Assembly: GCA_013400155.1 (NCBI GenBank) | Contig: VXBM01000010.1 | Coordinates: 2,552,817 to 2,616,816, forward strand | Direction of reading: 5' to 3' | From: Helopsaltes ochotensis | Lineage: Eukaryota; Chordata; Aves; Passeriformes; Locustellidae | Length of the DNA: 64,000 nucleotides | Shown: positions 1 through 10,400 of the stretch, piece by piece | Layout: each line of letters starts with the position of its first letter | Position numbering within the stretch: position 1 is the stretch's first letter | Program-made: the position numbers and the translations under genes | Notes under the pieces: generated by a model | The model's database searches: none | What the model was told of the DNA's origin: nothing | The model's input: the letters and a program-made list of their open reading frames with translations, nothing else

Positions 1-1435
1 TCTTTGCAGGACTTGCATATAATCTGTTGTTTAAACCTTCTGGCTTTTTCTGTTATTTGGGATCCAAACCTAGCACCTAGTGAACCAATGTATTTCTTAA
101 CAAGCTGTTTTTTAACAGGCTCAGAAATAATGGAATTTTTTCCCTAAAAATATGCAGGTTTGAACGGTAAATTGCTCCATCTCTGCTACCCCGAGCATCT
201 TTGTCCCCCAGCAGCCTCATTGTTTCGTCCTGTATCCAGAGCCCTTTGTCCCTCTCCCCAGAGAGACAGGATAAGCTCTGTTTGGTCTGCAGGTAGACAC
301 GAGGCAGTTGTCAGTATGAGCTGCAAATGTGCTACTGCCACATGGAATACTGTTCTCTGGGCCACATTATTTAAGACTGCTGAAACTTTGGATTTTTGAA
401 CCAAATTACCAAAGAGCTAAAACTTCTCAGATGAAATAGAAAATAGATACAATCACATAAGGTTTATTGCTGCTACTATTATTTTTATTATTAGTAGCAT
501 TATTACAAAATTATAATATTTTAGGAAATCCAAGCTAAAATCTATATATGATTTCTTTTACTTGCTTTTCTGTGTTTGCCAATCCTCATGGGTATTCCCA
601 TGCATCAAATTAATTCCCTTGGAATATTCTGACACCATTTCAAAATCCAGGTAACCTTACAGATCTGCCCAGCTAGGGACACTGTTTTGTTTTGAAAACA
701 AAACATTTAAAATTCAATTTGCTTTATCAAAACCTACTACAAAAGCAGCATAATTGTCAGTTCAGAACGTTTCCTCATTCCAGACATTTTAGATAAATCA
801 CTTCACTCATCTTTTAAGCACGTTATTTGCCAGAGGTAAGAAAATCTATTATTTAGAAAGCTGCATGAATAACCACAAGTGATAACCCCTTAATACACAG
901 TCTCCAAAGTGAATGAGCAAATCAGTTCCTGAAGAGGTCACTTGTTCATGTTTCCCTCATTACATACAATAGCTCTTACAAACAAGAAACCAAACTCTTA
1001 ACCTTCTACCGAAAAAAACTCAAGAGACAACACTGAAAAACATACCCAAATACATAAGTTATTTGTGTTTGTAGGGCATTTTTAATTTGTTCCTCTACCT
1101 TTAAAAAACTGTTCAGTTCTGTATTTACATATAGCTTCTTAACTATAAAGTTAGTGATCACTTTAATTTGCATAATTTCGAACTGTGCAAACCAAAGAAA
1201 CTCAGACCGAACTGCAAATGAATGAAATAAATGCAAATCAACCTCTGAGATTCCAAGTGACAACTACTTCATATTCTGTTTCTTCATGCACCTCTTGACC
1301 ATTCATCACTGCAATGAACTTCTCATACTACAAATGACTTCTTTTGGATAAACTATTTCTCCATCCATAATTTAACAAATTTCCCATCACTGCTGGTAAT
1401 GAGAGCTTTTTATGTCTACAATATTAAATGTCAGC

Positions 1436-1477
1436 TATACCTATATATATATAGATAGATATATAGATATAGGTATA
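1436..1477. repeat. TA/GATA microsatellite with palindromic ends
   Basis: An alternating TA tract with GATA units, flanked by TATACCTATA on the left and its complement TATAGGTATA on the right. The whole tract can fold into an imperfect hairpin. Confidence 0.85.
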
Positions 1478-1857
1478 AGGTTTTTTTCTCACATAGGTAT
1501 TTGCTCAGTTGAGTCTTCCAAAATTTGTTGAAGCATTCAGATCATGAAGCATTCATGTTCAGATGCTGTGTGAAGTAAACCATTTTCCAAAGCCACATAG
1601 CCATTAGAGAGCTGATCTTAATTTAAAGCACTCCAAGTTTGTTCACGCACTGATGTTGCCTCTGTTACAGAATAATGCGGCAGGAATGACAGGGAAAAGA
1701 AACAGCTGATTTCCAGTACAACTATCTACCGAGGTGCATGAACTGCTGTGACAGCACAGCTGCGCAATTCTGTTTTCCCTTCTCCCACTTCCAATGCCCT
1801 GTACAACCTGTCATCCACTGCGGGTGGTTCCAACTTTCCATGGATCTTCTCAGAAGC

Positions 1858-1907
1858 NNNNNNNNNNNNNNNNNNNNNNNNNNNNNNNNNNNNNNNNNNN
1901 NNNNNNN
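1858..1907. other. Assembly gap of 50 N
   Basis: Exactly 50 ambiguous bases, followed by a run of ten A. The flanks (1660-1857 and 1918 onward) are moderately GC-rich but not recognised. A homopolymer at the edge suggests the gap may come from a failed or collapsed low-complexity tract. Apparent open frames crossing it are meaningless. Confidence 0.99.
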
Positions 1908-2260
1908 AAAAAAAAAATGTATAGGCGCTCACCAGCTGATGAAGACACAGCTATTTTTCCTTTGAGGCATTCTAGTTACTTTCTATAATTACTTCTATAA
2001 GCTAATAGAAAAACAATCTCATTAAAGCAAGGCATAGCTCAACTCAGAACAATTCTTGTGAGTTTTAACATGGACAGTAAGTGAACAAGCCAAGATGATT
2101 AGAAGTCTAACTTGAAGCAAGTCCATACAAATGAAACAGTTTTACCTGAAGATATTTAACTATTATAATATGTACCAGGATATCTCTGAGAGGAAGCATG
2201 CAATAAATATCTTTCCAAGGTATCAAATGTTTCATGTGTGTCAGGAATTTTTGGTTTAAA

Positions 2261-2304
2261 CCACATGAGTCAATTGGAGCATCCACAAGAGTCAATTGGA
2301 GCAT
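2261..2304. repeat. 22-bp tandem duplication
   Basis: Two adjacent 22-bp units (2261-2282 and 2283-2304) share CCACAxGAGTCAATTGGAGC followed by AT, with a single T/A difference. No function was recognised; it is most simply a recent slippage or repair duplication. Confidence 0.95.
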
Positions 2305-2815
2305 ATGTAAAACATTAGGATGATTATTTCCTAGTAGGACTTAGATGGCTTTTTATAGTGCTAGAATCTGGTTTCACCCATGCTTGGTGTAACATTTCAC
2401 TTCAGGTGGGAAGATATGAATAGGACATATGTTTGCCAAGAGATGAGAGTAACCTTTGGTCAGCCAAGAAATGACTATAGAGAGTAAGCTTGGAAGTTAA
2501 CAGGAAGAAGAGAAAACATTTTAAAGACAAGGATTTCAAAGTGGGTTATTTATAGAGTCAACACTCAATTATCCATGGTCAGATTATCTGTACCAGAGAT
2601 GCAGAAACAAATCAGCTCCAGCTGGGCTCATTAGTAGAGGTGCAGCTCGGTGCAAATGTCCCTACACTTCTAGGGACATTGTGGGTTCAAAAATTACACA
2701 GCATCTTCTTTTCACTGTAAGACTGAAGTCCCTTTTTCAATATAAAATGAGTCACTTCAGTTGTTTCTGTATAGCATTTCCAAAGGCAAGAGCACTGGGG
2801 AAAATGGCAAAGACT

Positions 2816-3080
2816 TCAGACAAAGCCACCACCTGGCAGTGTTACCCCCATGCTCTGGGTCCCAAGAAATGTTATTAACTCAGGCACAGCGTCAAGCCCG
2901 AGCTGGCTGTGCGCATTCCTGCATTCTGTGTCAGGGCTGCGGCCTCCGCCAGGGAGCTGGGTGCAGACAAGCACCAGATTTGTGACAAGGCAGGAGCCAG
3001 GCACCAGCCAGCATGGCAAACAGCAGGCACCTCACATACAGCTGGGGTGGCCTCTGTGCAGAGGGACTGAGCTGTGAGAT
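2816..3080. other. GC-rich island of unknown nature
   Basis: This block is clearly richer in G and C than its surroundings. It is open on the minus strand from 3019 to 2816 and in two plus-strand frames. The translations match nothing I know and no flanking splice pair is convincing. It could be an old repeat, a regulatory element or a non-coding exon. Confidence 0.4.
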
Positions 3081-3131
3081 CATTTGAGATTACAATTTAA
3101 AGTTAGGTCATTTAAACCAGATATTCTAAAT

Positions 3132-3153
3132 ATTAAATTAAATTAAATTAAAA
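3132..3153. repeat. (ATTAA)4 microsatellite
   Basis: Four perfect ATTAA units followed by two A. Confidence 0.95.
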
Positions 3154-3316
3154 CAAGTACTTTTCTAACTTCAAGAAAAACACAGCCACAGCAATATCAA
3201 CCCAGCTTGAAGCTGTTTTCCTGCCCACAATGCCAAAAGTGTAATTGAGAGTGAAATACAAAGGTAGATTATAAAAGGGGAAGGAAATGGAAAAAATCCA
3301 ACATGACATTTCTTAC

Positions 3317-3455
3317 CTACCAATTGCTTCCTCTGAATCGGACTATCTGTGTTCTTGCTCAAGGACTGAAACCTTTCTCCATCTGTCAGGAGACAGCAAA
3401 CTCCAGAAGAGACTACAATCTTCTGGAAGTTGTCCCTTCTCACCAAATTCATGTT
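3317..3455 (-). other. Candidate alternative exon, sense to ATXN7L1
   Basis: On the minus strand, TTTCTTTCAACTATAG ends at 3456 as a plausible acceptor, and GTAAGA follows 3317 as a good donor, giving a 139-nt exon. If the zinc-finger exon spliced to it, the split Glu codon would be kept and the frame would continue for roughly 40 residues (starting EHEFGEKGQLPEDC) to a TAG, giving a short protein. A separate frame starting at the ATG at 3452 is also open to the donor. No family was recognised. It is a splice-site and open-frame prediction only. Confidence 0.25.
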
Positions 3456-6400
3456 CTATAGTTGAAAGAAATCCTACTGTTTAGAGATAACAAGAGATAC
3501 TTCTAAATTGGAGGAATTTGAGATTGAATTTTTTTTTCCAGCAATGGGAGTCACTTGACCAAAGAGACAGGGAAAGGACAACAAGCAGGATACTGGCATG
3601 ATAAAGCTCAGCTATAATCAACTGACTCCAGCTTGATTACAGAGGAGGAACTAAACTCTGTATTTGGCAAATGGATCACAGAGCAAGTCTTTTCTAAAGC
3701 TTTTTGCTGAGTCTGCCAATTGTTAGCTAGACAGTACAGCAGATTTAACCAGCAATGGCTAACAAGTGAATCAAAACTAACCATGCCTGAGCTATCATCC
3801 CTGGGATTTGTCTACTGTATCTATATACTGAGAGAAAAAGGTTTATTTACACTGAAATGCTCAAGTAGTTTCAAATGATAGCTAGAAGTAAAGGATCACT
3901 GAGTGCAGGATGAGATAGAGGAAGAGGGTTATCTATCCCATCAGAAGATCATTGTAGCACTTGAAGAAATCGGCAGGTCCTAAACCTACAACCCTGTATT
4001 ACTCCCCTTCCTTTCCTCCTCCTTAGTCCCAAATTCCTTGACTTCCCAAGTTGCTTAAGATCTGAAAAAGAAGTAATTCAAGGAAAAAAACAGTTTGAAA
4101 GCACATTCACTATGTTCTTGTATTACTTATAATAGAACTCTGGCGGCTTTATTTGTTCTTATTTCTCCTCCCTAAATGCCTATTGCCTAAAAGGTGATAG
4201 CAGAAGCAGTTACAAAAGGTGAGCTGTCTATCTTTGCTGTTTTACCTAAGGACATGAAGTGTACTCTCAGTATTGGGGACTAACACATTTTGGAAGGTGT
4301 AACATTCAGCAAACAAAACCAGAGAACAGATCTTCTGCTGTACAGTATTTGCAAGTCTCGTGTATGGTATTTATCTTGGAATACACACTAATGAGGACAG
4401 CAGCACAAGCACTAGAAGGGAAAAGACTCAGTTACTGTAAACAGCTGGGAACAAAAGACTGTTAAACATTCAACAATCACATCAACAGAAGGTTTAGAAG
4501 TCTTTACCTCTTGTTTACTGTAATTAGATTAGGTCAATACTCCCCGCTGTGTCTTAGCCTCATCGAACTAGAGAGTACCATAAAAACAAAACCACTGCAC
4601 TAACTCACTCACTGAAAAAACTCACTGCCCTGATCAAAGTATCAGAAAGATACCAAAATATCGGGGGCTACTGCCACACTAAATTTCAGCCTGCAACTTC
4701 CAGCTAATCGGCTGTGTATCTGTCTAGCACATACATGCAAACCACACTTACATAAACTTTCTGCTCCCTTACTGCTCCTCCCACTCCAAGATATCAATTC
4801 TAGCCAAGAATTTGATTAGCAACAGACTATGAAACACTTTCAGAGAGTATCAGAGGTGGCACTTACAAAAGGACAGCGAACTTTAATGGCCTAAAGGCCC
4901 CAGAGCAAAGTGTGGCAGCTGGCATTGGGCATTGCATGTTACAGCTGCAGTCATACCAGGAAACAAAAAGAGATGCAATTTCTTTTTCTGCTCTTCTTCC
5001 CTATCAAAACATTCCTGGCACACCTTTGGCTTCAATCCATGGCTGAATTACAGCGTATGGATGGAGACCGGGCACATTGTATAACACAACTTTGAGTCTT
5101 TTAGCATTGGCTTCCTGGAATAGGCTGCTTTCGCCCTGCAAGTACAGTGTGTATTGTTGTCTCCAGATGTAGCCTCACAGAGTTAATATACTGAAAAAGG
5201 CCTGCTGAGCCCTCTTTCACAAGCAATCGTCATTCATCCCGTATCAAAGACCTCTCTCTTAGTAATTTTATGCCAATTTAGGAGTTACAATCATTACATG
5301 CTCTCCCACCCCTTCCTGGCTAACTGTAAAATTATTAAACAGCAGAGTTACATGGATAACTTTTGTAGGACTTCTGTCTTCCTCTTTATAATTACCTGTC
5401 AAAATCTGGTACATAGTGAGTTTTAAACAAATTATTCTATGCTGGTTTTGTATTTTAATTAAATATTAAGCAACACTGGTTAGATACCTCGGGACATTTC
5501 TCACTTTACAGAAATCAGAGCTCATTTAACAGCCATAGTATTTCACAGACTTAGACAGACACCTCTATCAAATAACATTGGTTTCACGTAAACAAGTAGG
5601 TTTTATTTTTTCCCCTGCAAAACCTAATGAAGTTTTCTAGTGTCATTTAGATCTATAACCATTTAGAAAAATGTAATAGATATAGAACCTTATGTTTTTC
5701 TCCTTTTAAGTACATTAGAACAAATAGAGAAAGAATGTAATCCATGCACACAGCAAGTAATCCAGCTGTAATTCATACCACAGCATAGCAGAGGTAAAGC
5801 GGTAATGCCGACATTAAACCTGATACTATTTAGCCCTTAAAGCTTGCAGGTAATCCCTCTCTTTCCAAGAACTGCACACTGAGAGAAATCAGATATATTT
5901 AAAGAATAATTCAGCATCATGAAAGTTTTAAATGAAATTTAATTTTCTTAAATGAAATAATTTCAATTGAGCTTCGACATCTAGAGCCACATTGAGGCTG
6001 CCAAAAGCAAACACTCAGCAACCGGCTTGTTCTTTATTTAAAAAGCTCTATGGAATACATATAAAACAGAGCATAAAAAAGTTGACAGCTGCCAATTCAA
6101 GAGTCAGCAGTTTCCCACTGGCATATTTTGCTTAAACTACTTCGGTACACTGTCATGTTATTAATGAAATTTAAAAAAACCCCTCCATGAATTATATATT
6201 TCTAAAATACTACCCATTACCAATATAATCATAGTTTGCGTTATTTTTTAAATCACATCGCCACATGTGAAATATACCCAAAAAATGGCAAAAAAATCCC
6301 CACAGAACATACAAACACATACTTAAGGGAGAAATCAAGGTGACTTCTCGAATGTATGGGTCTAGGTAAGTTTTTAGTTACCTGCATCCATTTTTCTTTA

Positions 6401-6801
6401 ACCTTTCTGAGGCTGCAGCTTAGTGTCTGCTTTCAAGCTAAAAATCTTTGCAATAATTTGGGTAGATTTGTGCAGATAAAAATAAAAATCACAGACTATA
6501 TTAGATTCCAAGACTGTAAGCAACACGAACTATCATATCTGCACAACAGCATGCTGATATAGTTGGGAAAAAAAGTAAAAATAATCACAGTACAGATAAC
6601 CAAGGGTCAAAGTTCTAGTTATGCATGAAGTTTCAGTATTGGCACTTCCTGTTCTGAGTCTAAAATATTCATAATTAAATCTATTTTGTCCTTCTTTGCC
6701 AAAGTAATGAACTGCTATTCTCTCCCCTCCCTCATCTATCTATACCTGATTTGCTCACTTACATTACTGTGAACCATTAGGCCAGTTTTAAGAGGTCTTC
6801 G
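3456..6801. other. Unassigned intronic sequence
   Basis: AT-rich with only short chance frames. The part around 5880-6160 has motif-rich, non-repetitive sequence (including TTGACAGCTGCCAATTCAAG) that could be a conserved regulatory element, but this cannot be told from one sequence. I saw nothing else. Confidence 0.6.
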
Positions 6802-7004
6802 GTGCACAAGAGGCATTGCCACACTCAGTCACGCAGGCCAGGGCTGCGCTCGGGCTTCCTGCAGCAGGCTCAGCCCAGGAGCACCCTCCCGGAGCGGGGC
6901 GGGAGTTGGATGCCATCCTTGCACCCTGCAACGCCTCAGCTACTTCGGAGACCGCAGGTGTTGCCGACAGCCCTTAAACACGTGTCACCTCCCTCCGCAC
7001 CGCG

Positions 7005-7013
7005 CAGGTACGT
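7005..7013 (+). other. Strong plus-strand splice donor at the edge of the CpG island
   Basis: CAG|GTACGT, followed by AAG, lies with the cut between 7007 and 7008. A plus-strand frame starting with ATG at 6802 is open across it, but its composition (Pro, Arg, Ser, Gln rich) is what open GC-rich DNA gives. It is best read as a possible first-exon donor of a divergent non-coding transcript. No downstream acceptor was identified. Confidence 0.35.
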
Positions 7014-7143
7014 AAGGCTGTGGATGTTCTCCTCAGCAACAGCTGTGTCCTACAACCTCGTGCGCCTCCTACACCAGGTTTCTCACGCCGCTCGACCAAA
7101 GCAGCAACAAAGCAAGGCAGGATCTGTAGCGACCCTCACTCAC

Positions 7144-7378
7144 ATTCGGCCCGCCGCTGCAAAACCCACCAGCAGCACCTTCCCCTGGCGCGCTGACAGC
7201 TTCGCCTGAGGGGCTCCGGGCCGTCCTTCGGCGGGGGCCGCCGGGCCGCAGGCGCCGTCAGCGGCCGGGAGGCTGCCGGGAGCGGAGGGCCGGGACGAGG
7301 CGAGCAGAGAGCCGGGAGGGGGAGAGCAGCGGGCCCGCAGCTCCCCCTCCCGGAGCCGCCGCCGCCCGCTCCCGACAT
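7144..7378 (-). other. Candidate alternative first exon in the CpG island
   Basis: On the minus strand an ATG at 7378 opens a frame beginning MSGAGGGGSGRGS, rich in Gly, Pro, Ala and Arg. It runs to a GTGAGT donor immediately after 7144. From the ATG to the donor is 235 nt, so the exon ends in phase 1, as the zinc-finger exon does. Its last base is T, however. If the next ATXN7L1 exon starts with AG or AA, as the conserved Glu codon implies, the joined codon would be a stop. The frame would then be an upstream ORF, and translation of the main protein would have to start at a later Met. The composition alone can keep frames open in GC-rich DNA, so coding is unproven. Confidence 0.4.
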
Positions 7379-7440
7379 CCTTCTTCCTGCTCCCTACCGT
7401 CCCCTATTCACGCGACGAACGGGAAAGCCCCCACAGAGAA

Positions 7441-10400
7441 AGGTCAGCAGCAGCACAGTTAAATGAAAAACTCGTTTCACTTATCACACGATTTTTCTCC
7501 TGAAAACTCGTTAAACTTCTAATTTAGTTCTGGAAGGCTTAAAGAAAGTCAGTCCTTCGACCAACAGTACCACAGCTTCAGCCACTACAGACAGGCAAGG
7601 ATACACACACTGTCCACGTTAACTCCAGATTCAGCTTCTGAACTCCACACAATAATGTATGGTAATTGCTAATAAAAAATTAAGCTCCTGAGGATCTGAT
7701 TGTCTTTGATTTTTACATAGTAGAGTACAAGCAGACCAAGGATTAAGATCGTGTTAAAGTCAGCTGCTGGATAAACACAAAGGCCTTTATCACCTATTTT
7801 TCTTCTTGCTAGTACTCCATACTCACAAGTATGCAGATATCAGAGCTATGGTGTCACCACCCAAAATAAAAAGTTCAGTCAACAAGCTGAGCTGTGGGAC
7901 AGCTCTGCGTGTTAAATCATCCCTGTGCCAAACCCTCAGCCAGCTGACTGCTGCTGGAAATGGTGGGTTTCCCGTTAACCAGAAATACTTCCTTTGGCAT
8001 AATTCTCAAGATTTCGAATGGAACTATGTTTAATGTTTACTTGATACCATTACAAGTAATTTGTTTCAACTATATTTAAATGGGCAGCTACTCAGCTCTT
8101 CTCACATACATGCAACTCCTCTTGCAGTTGTTGGCTTGTCCACTAAACCCAGCCAAACCCAGCAATTTGCAGCAGATCAGCATGGGACCCCAGTTTAAAT
8201 GCAAATTTATTCTCACAGCTGTGTCCAACATGAAACACACCAAAAAATGCAAGCTCACACCGTAAGGTATTTTACAATGTTTTGGGATTAAATTCCATAT
8301 ATCTGAACACATACATGGAGTGGTGTTCTCAAGGAAATTAAGCTGGCAGATGTTCTCTGGAGTGCTGCATTCCCTGGCTGCGCACCCTCCTGACTATGCA
8401 GGGATCCCAGTGGGGCAGGAGCAGGAATGGCCCCAATTTATTCAAGTTTCTATCTTAATCACAGAATCTTCTGCCTGAGGCCTTGGAAGAAGATGGCAAG
8501 TGTGAAAACAGAATCAGAACTCTCAAAGATTACTTGCAGTAAGTAAGCTCTTCAGAGGGCAGTGTGGATCCTTCTGGCAGTGATTTCAATTGGACAGAAG
8601 AGAGAACTGGATTCAAGACCTCCGGACCCAGTGGGCCCAAAAATGGAGCCCAGAAATTTAGTCAACAGATCTTTGAAGGTGCATAACCAGTTGGTCTGTG
8701 GCTTTGTTTGGTTACTTTGTTTTTAATTTCATTTGAAGATGGGACTTGTAGTAAAAAAACGCCACTATATTTTTGAGGCATAGGCCTACCTACACAAAAT
8801 AGCCTGGAATACTTCTGGGATTCCTGTTTAGGAAATCATTCCGTGCAGGTGTACATGCCTCACATAAGAGGCAATCACTGAAACCAAGGAATAAGAAGAC
8901 ACAATAAAATATGGAAGCCTAAATAAGCAGAAAAAAAAATAATAGGTATAGAAATATTAGGCAAGTAGTATCAACATACAAATAAATAACAAGACAAATA
9001 GGTAAAATGTTTAAAATTGACGGTGAAAAAAACCAGCAAAAATGTAAGCTCATAAAAAGCTCCAGCTAAGCTGAGAAATAGAAGGTTGAAAGGAACTACT
9101 GGTTGTGCCATATACCGCCATCACTTTATGGCGAGGACATTACACACTGCTAATACCCATTTGTATATCACAGATTCATGCCTATGGAGCTCCTGTCAAA
9201 GCATGCTGTAGCACATAATCCTGGGGATGCGTGGGGCTGCAAGGCTGCAGCGAAGTGAATGGTGATTGCTGCCTTACATCAGCATGTGATAAAGGTATAT
9301 CACAGGTCTTGAATGGCCAATAAAGCATTGAGAGTGATCATGAATATTTAGAATATAACACAGCGTAATGTTAACTTCTATAAAGAAACAAAACAACACA
9401 TCAGAATTTGGGACAGGATAGGGAATATGCAGAGTAACCATGCAAACAATATAGCAGAAGTAAATTCAAAGCAATGCTTTCACTACTCAAAAATAAAAAT
9501 CCATCTTCTGAAAACCAAGGCTGATGTTAGCTTTTGTTTAAGATACACTCAGGATGTTGACAGTTTTCTCTACCTCAATATTGGGCATCTCAAGTGATCC
9601 ATCAATAAATCACCTAAACCAAATGTTTCAGGAAGTGATAACCAATGCTTTAGTTTTCAATCGAAAGTAGGAAATTTGTCAACAATATTAAGACACATAT
9701 TTAAATAGGAAAGGACTTCAACAGTTGAGCTGAAGACCACAGACATTTACCTTATAGATTAACTTCTGTAAATAGTTATCTTTATACAATGTGATACTAA
9801 CAGAGGCAGTTTGTGCTAATTGACAGACAAGTTCTACATTCAATCATATTGAGAAAATAGTGCACAGGAAATAATTATTGTCTAACTCTAGAATCTTAGT
9901 AAAGAAATTTCTGCACAACCCACAATCTGCAGAAAGGCTAAGAACAAAACTAGTCAATAGTTAAAAGAACTATTCGTTGTAGATAATATGGGGGAAAGAA
10001 TTTTTTTGGTGAGGGATTACATTTTTTGTTCATCTTGCAAGCTTTAATTAAGTGGCTATGAAATCAAGAGTAGCTAAGAATGATTCTTTTTCACCCTGTT
10101 TTCAGGCTATAAATGTGTTTCTGGTTATAGTAATACAACACATAAAACCATTAATAAGACTTCCTACTTACTAAAGCCTAGATACAGACATTCACTTGCC
10201 TGATGTCAGCATGAAGTTAGGACATCAGGGTGTTTTTAAGCCTATCTTGAAAAGAAAACATCTAATCTCTGAAGTTAGTTTTGGACTGACAAAATTGGGT
10301 TTGTGTCTATTGAAGAAAAAAGTGATATGCCAGTAGCACTTTATAGTGACTCTTTTATGCTGCGCATCAAAATACTCCCATAGAATTTTCAACATAAGGC

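Larger units (their letters stand above)
6802..7440. promoter_or_regulatory. CpG island, probable internal (possibly bidirectional) promoter
   Basis: This is the only long GC-rich, CpG-dense block in the window. From about 7128 to 7430 CpG is very frequent (about eleven in 7201-7260 alone), whereas flanking sequence is AT-rich and CpG-poor. No TATA box was obvious, which fits a CpG-type promoter. The G runs around 7207-7330 could form quadruplexes. Both strands carry a good splice donor: minus GTGAGT just after 7144, and plus CAG|GTACGTAAG at 7007/7008. The island lies inside the proposed ATXN7L1 intron, downstream of the zinc-finger exon. A minus-strand start here would make transcripts lacking the N-terminal finger. 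Shorter human ATXN7L1 isoforms lacking the N-terminus are known to me from memory. Confidence 0.75.

Noticed and set aside
1726..1988. Open frames spanning the N gap
   Set aside because: They read through ambiguous bases and have no meaning.
6802..7209. 135-codon plus-strand frame in the CpG island
   Set aside because: GC-rich, CpG-dense DNA has few stop codons. The translation has no motif, and the frame crosses a strong splice donor, so it is not called as a gene.
8455..8510. Isolated CACAGAATC with some CR1-like text
   Set aside because: Only a short word matches; the sequence beyond it does not follow the CR1 tail.
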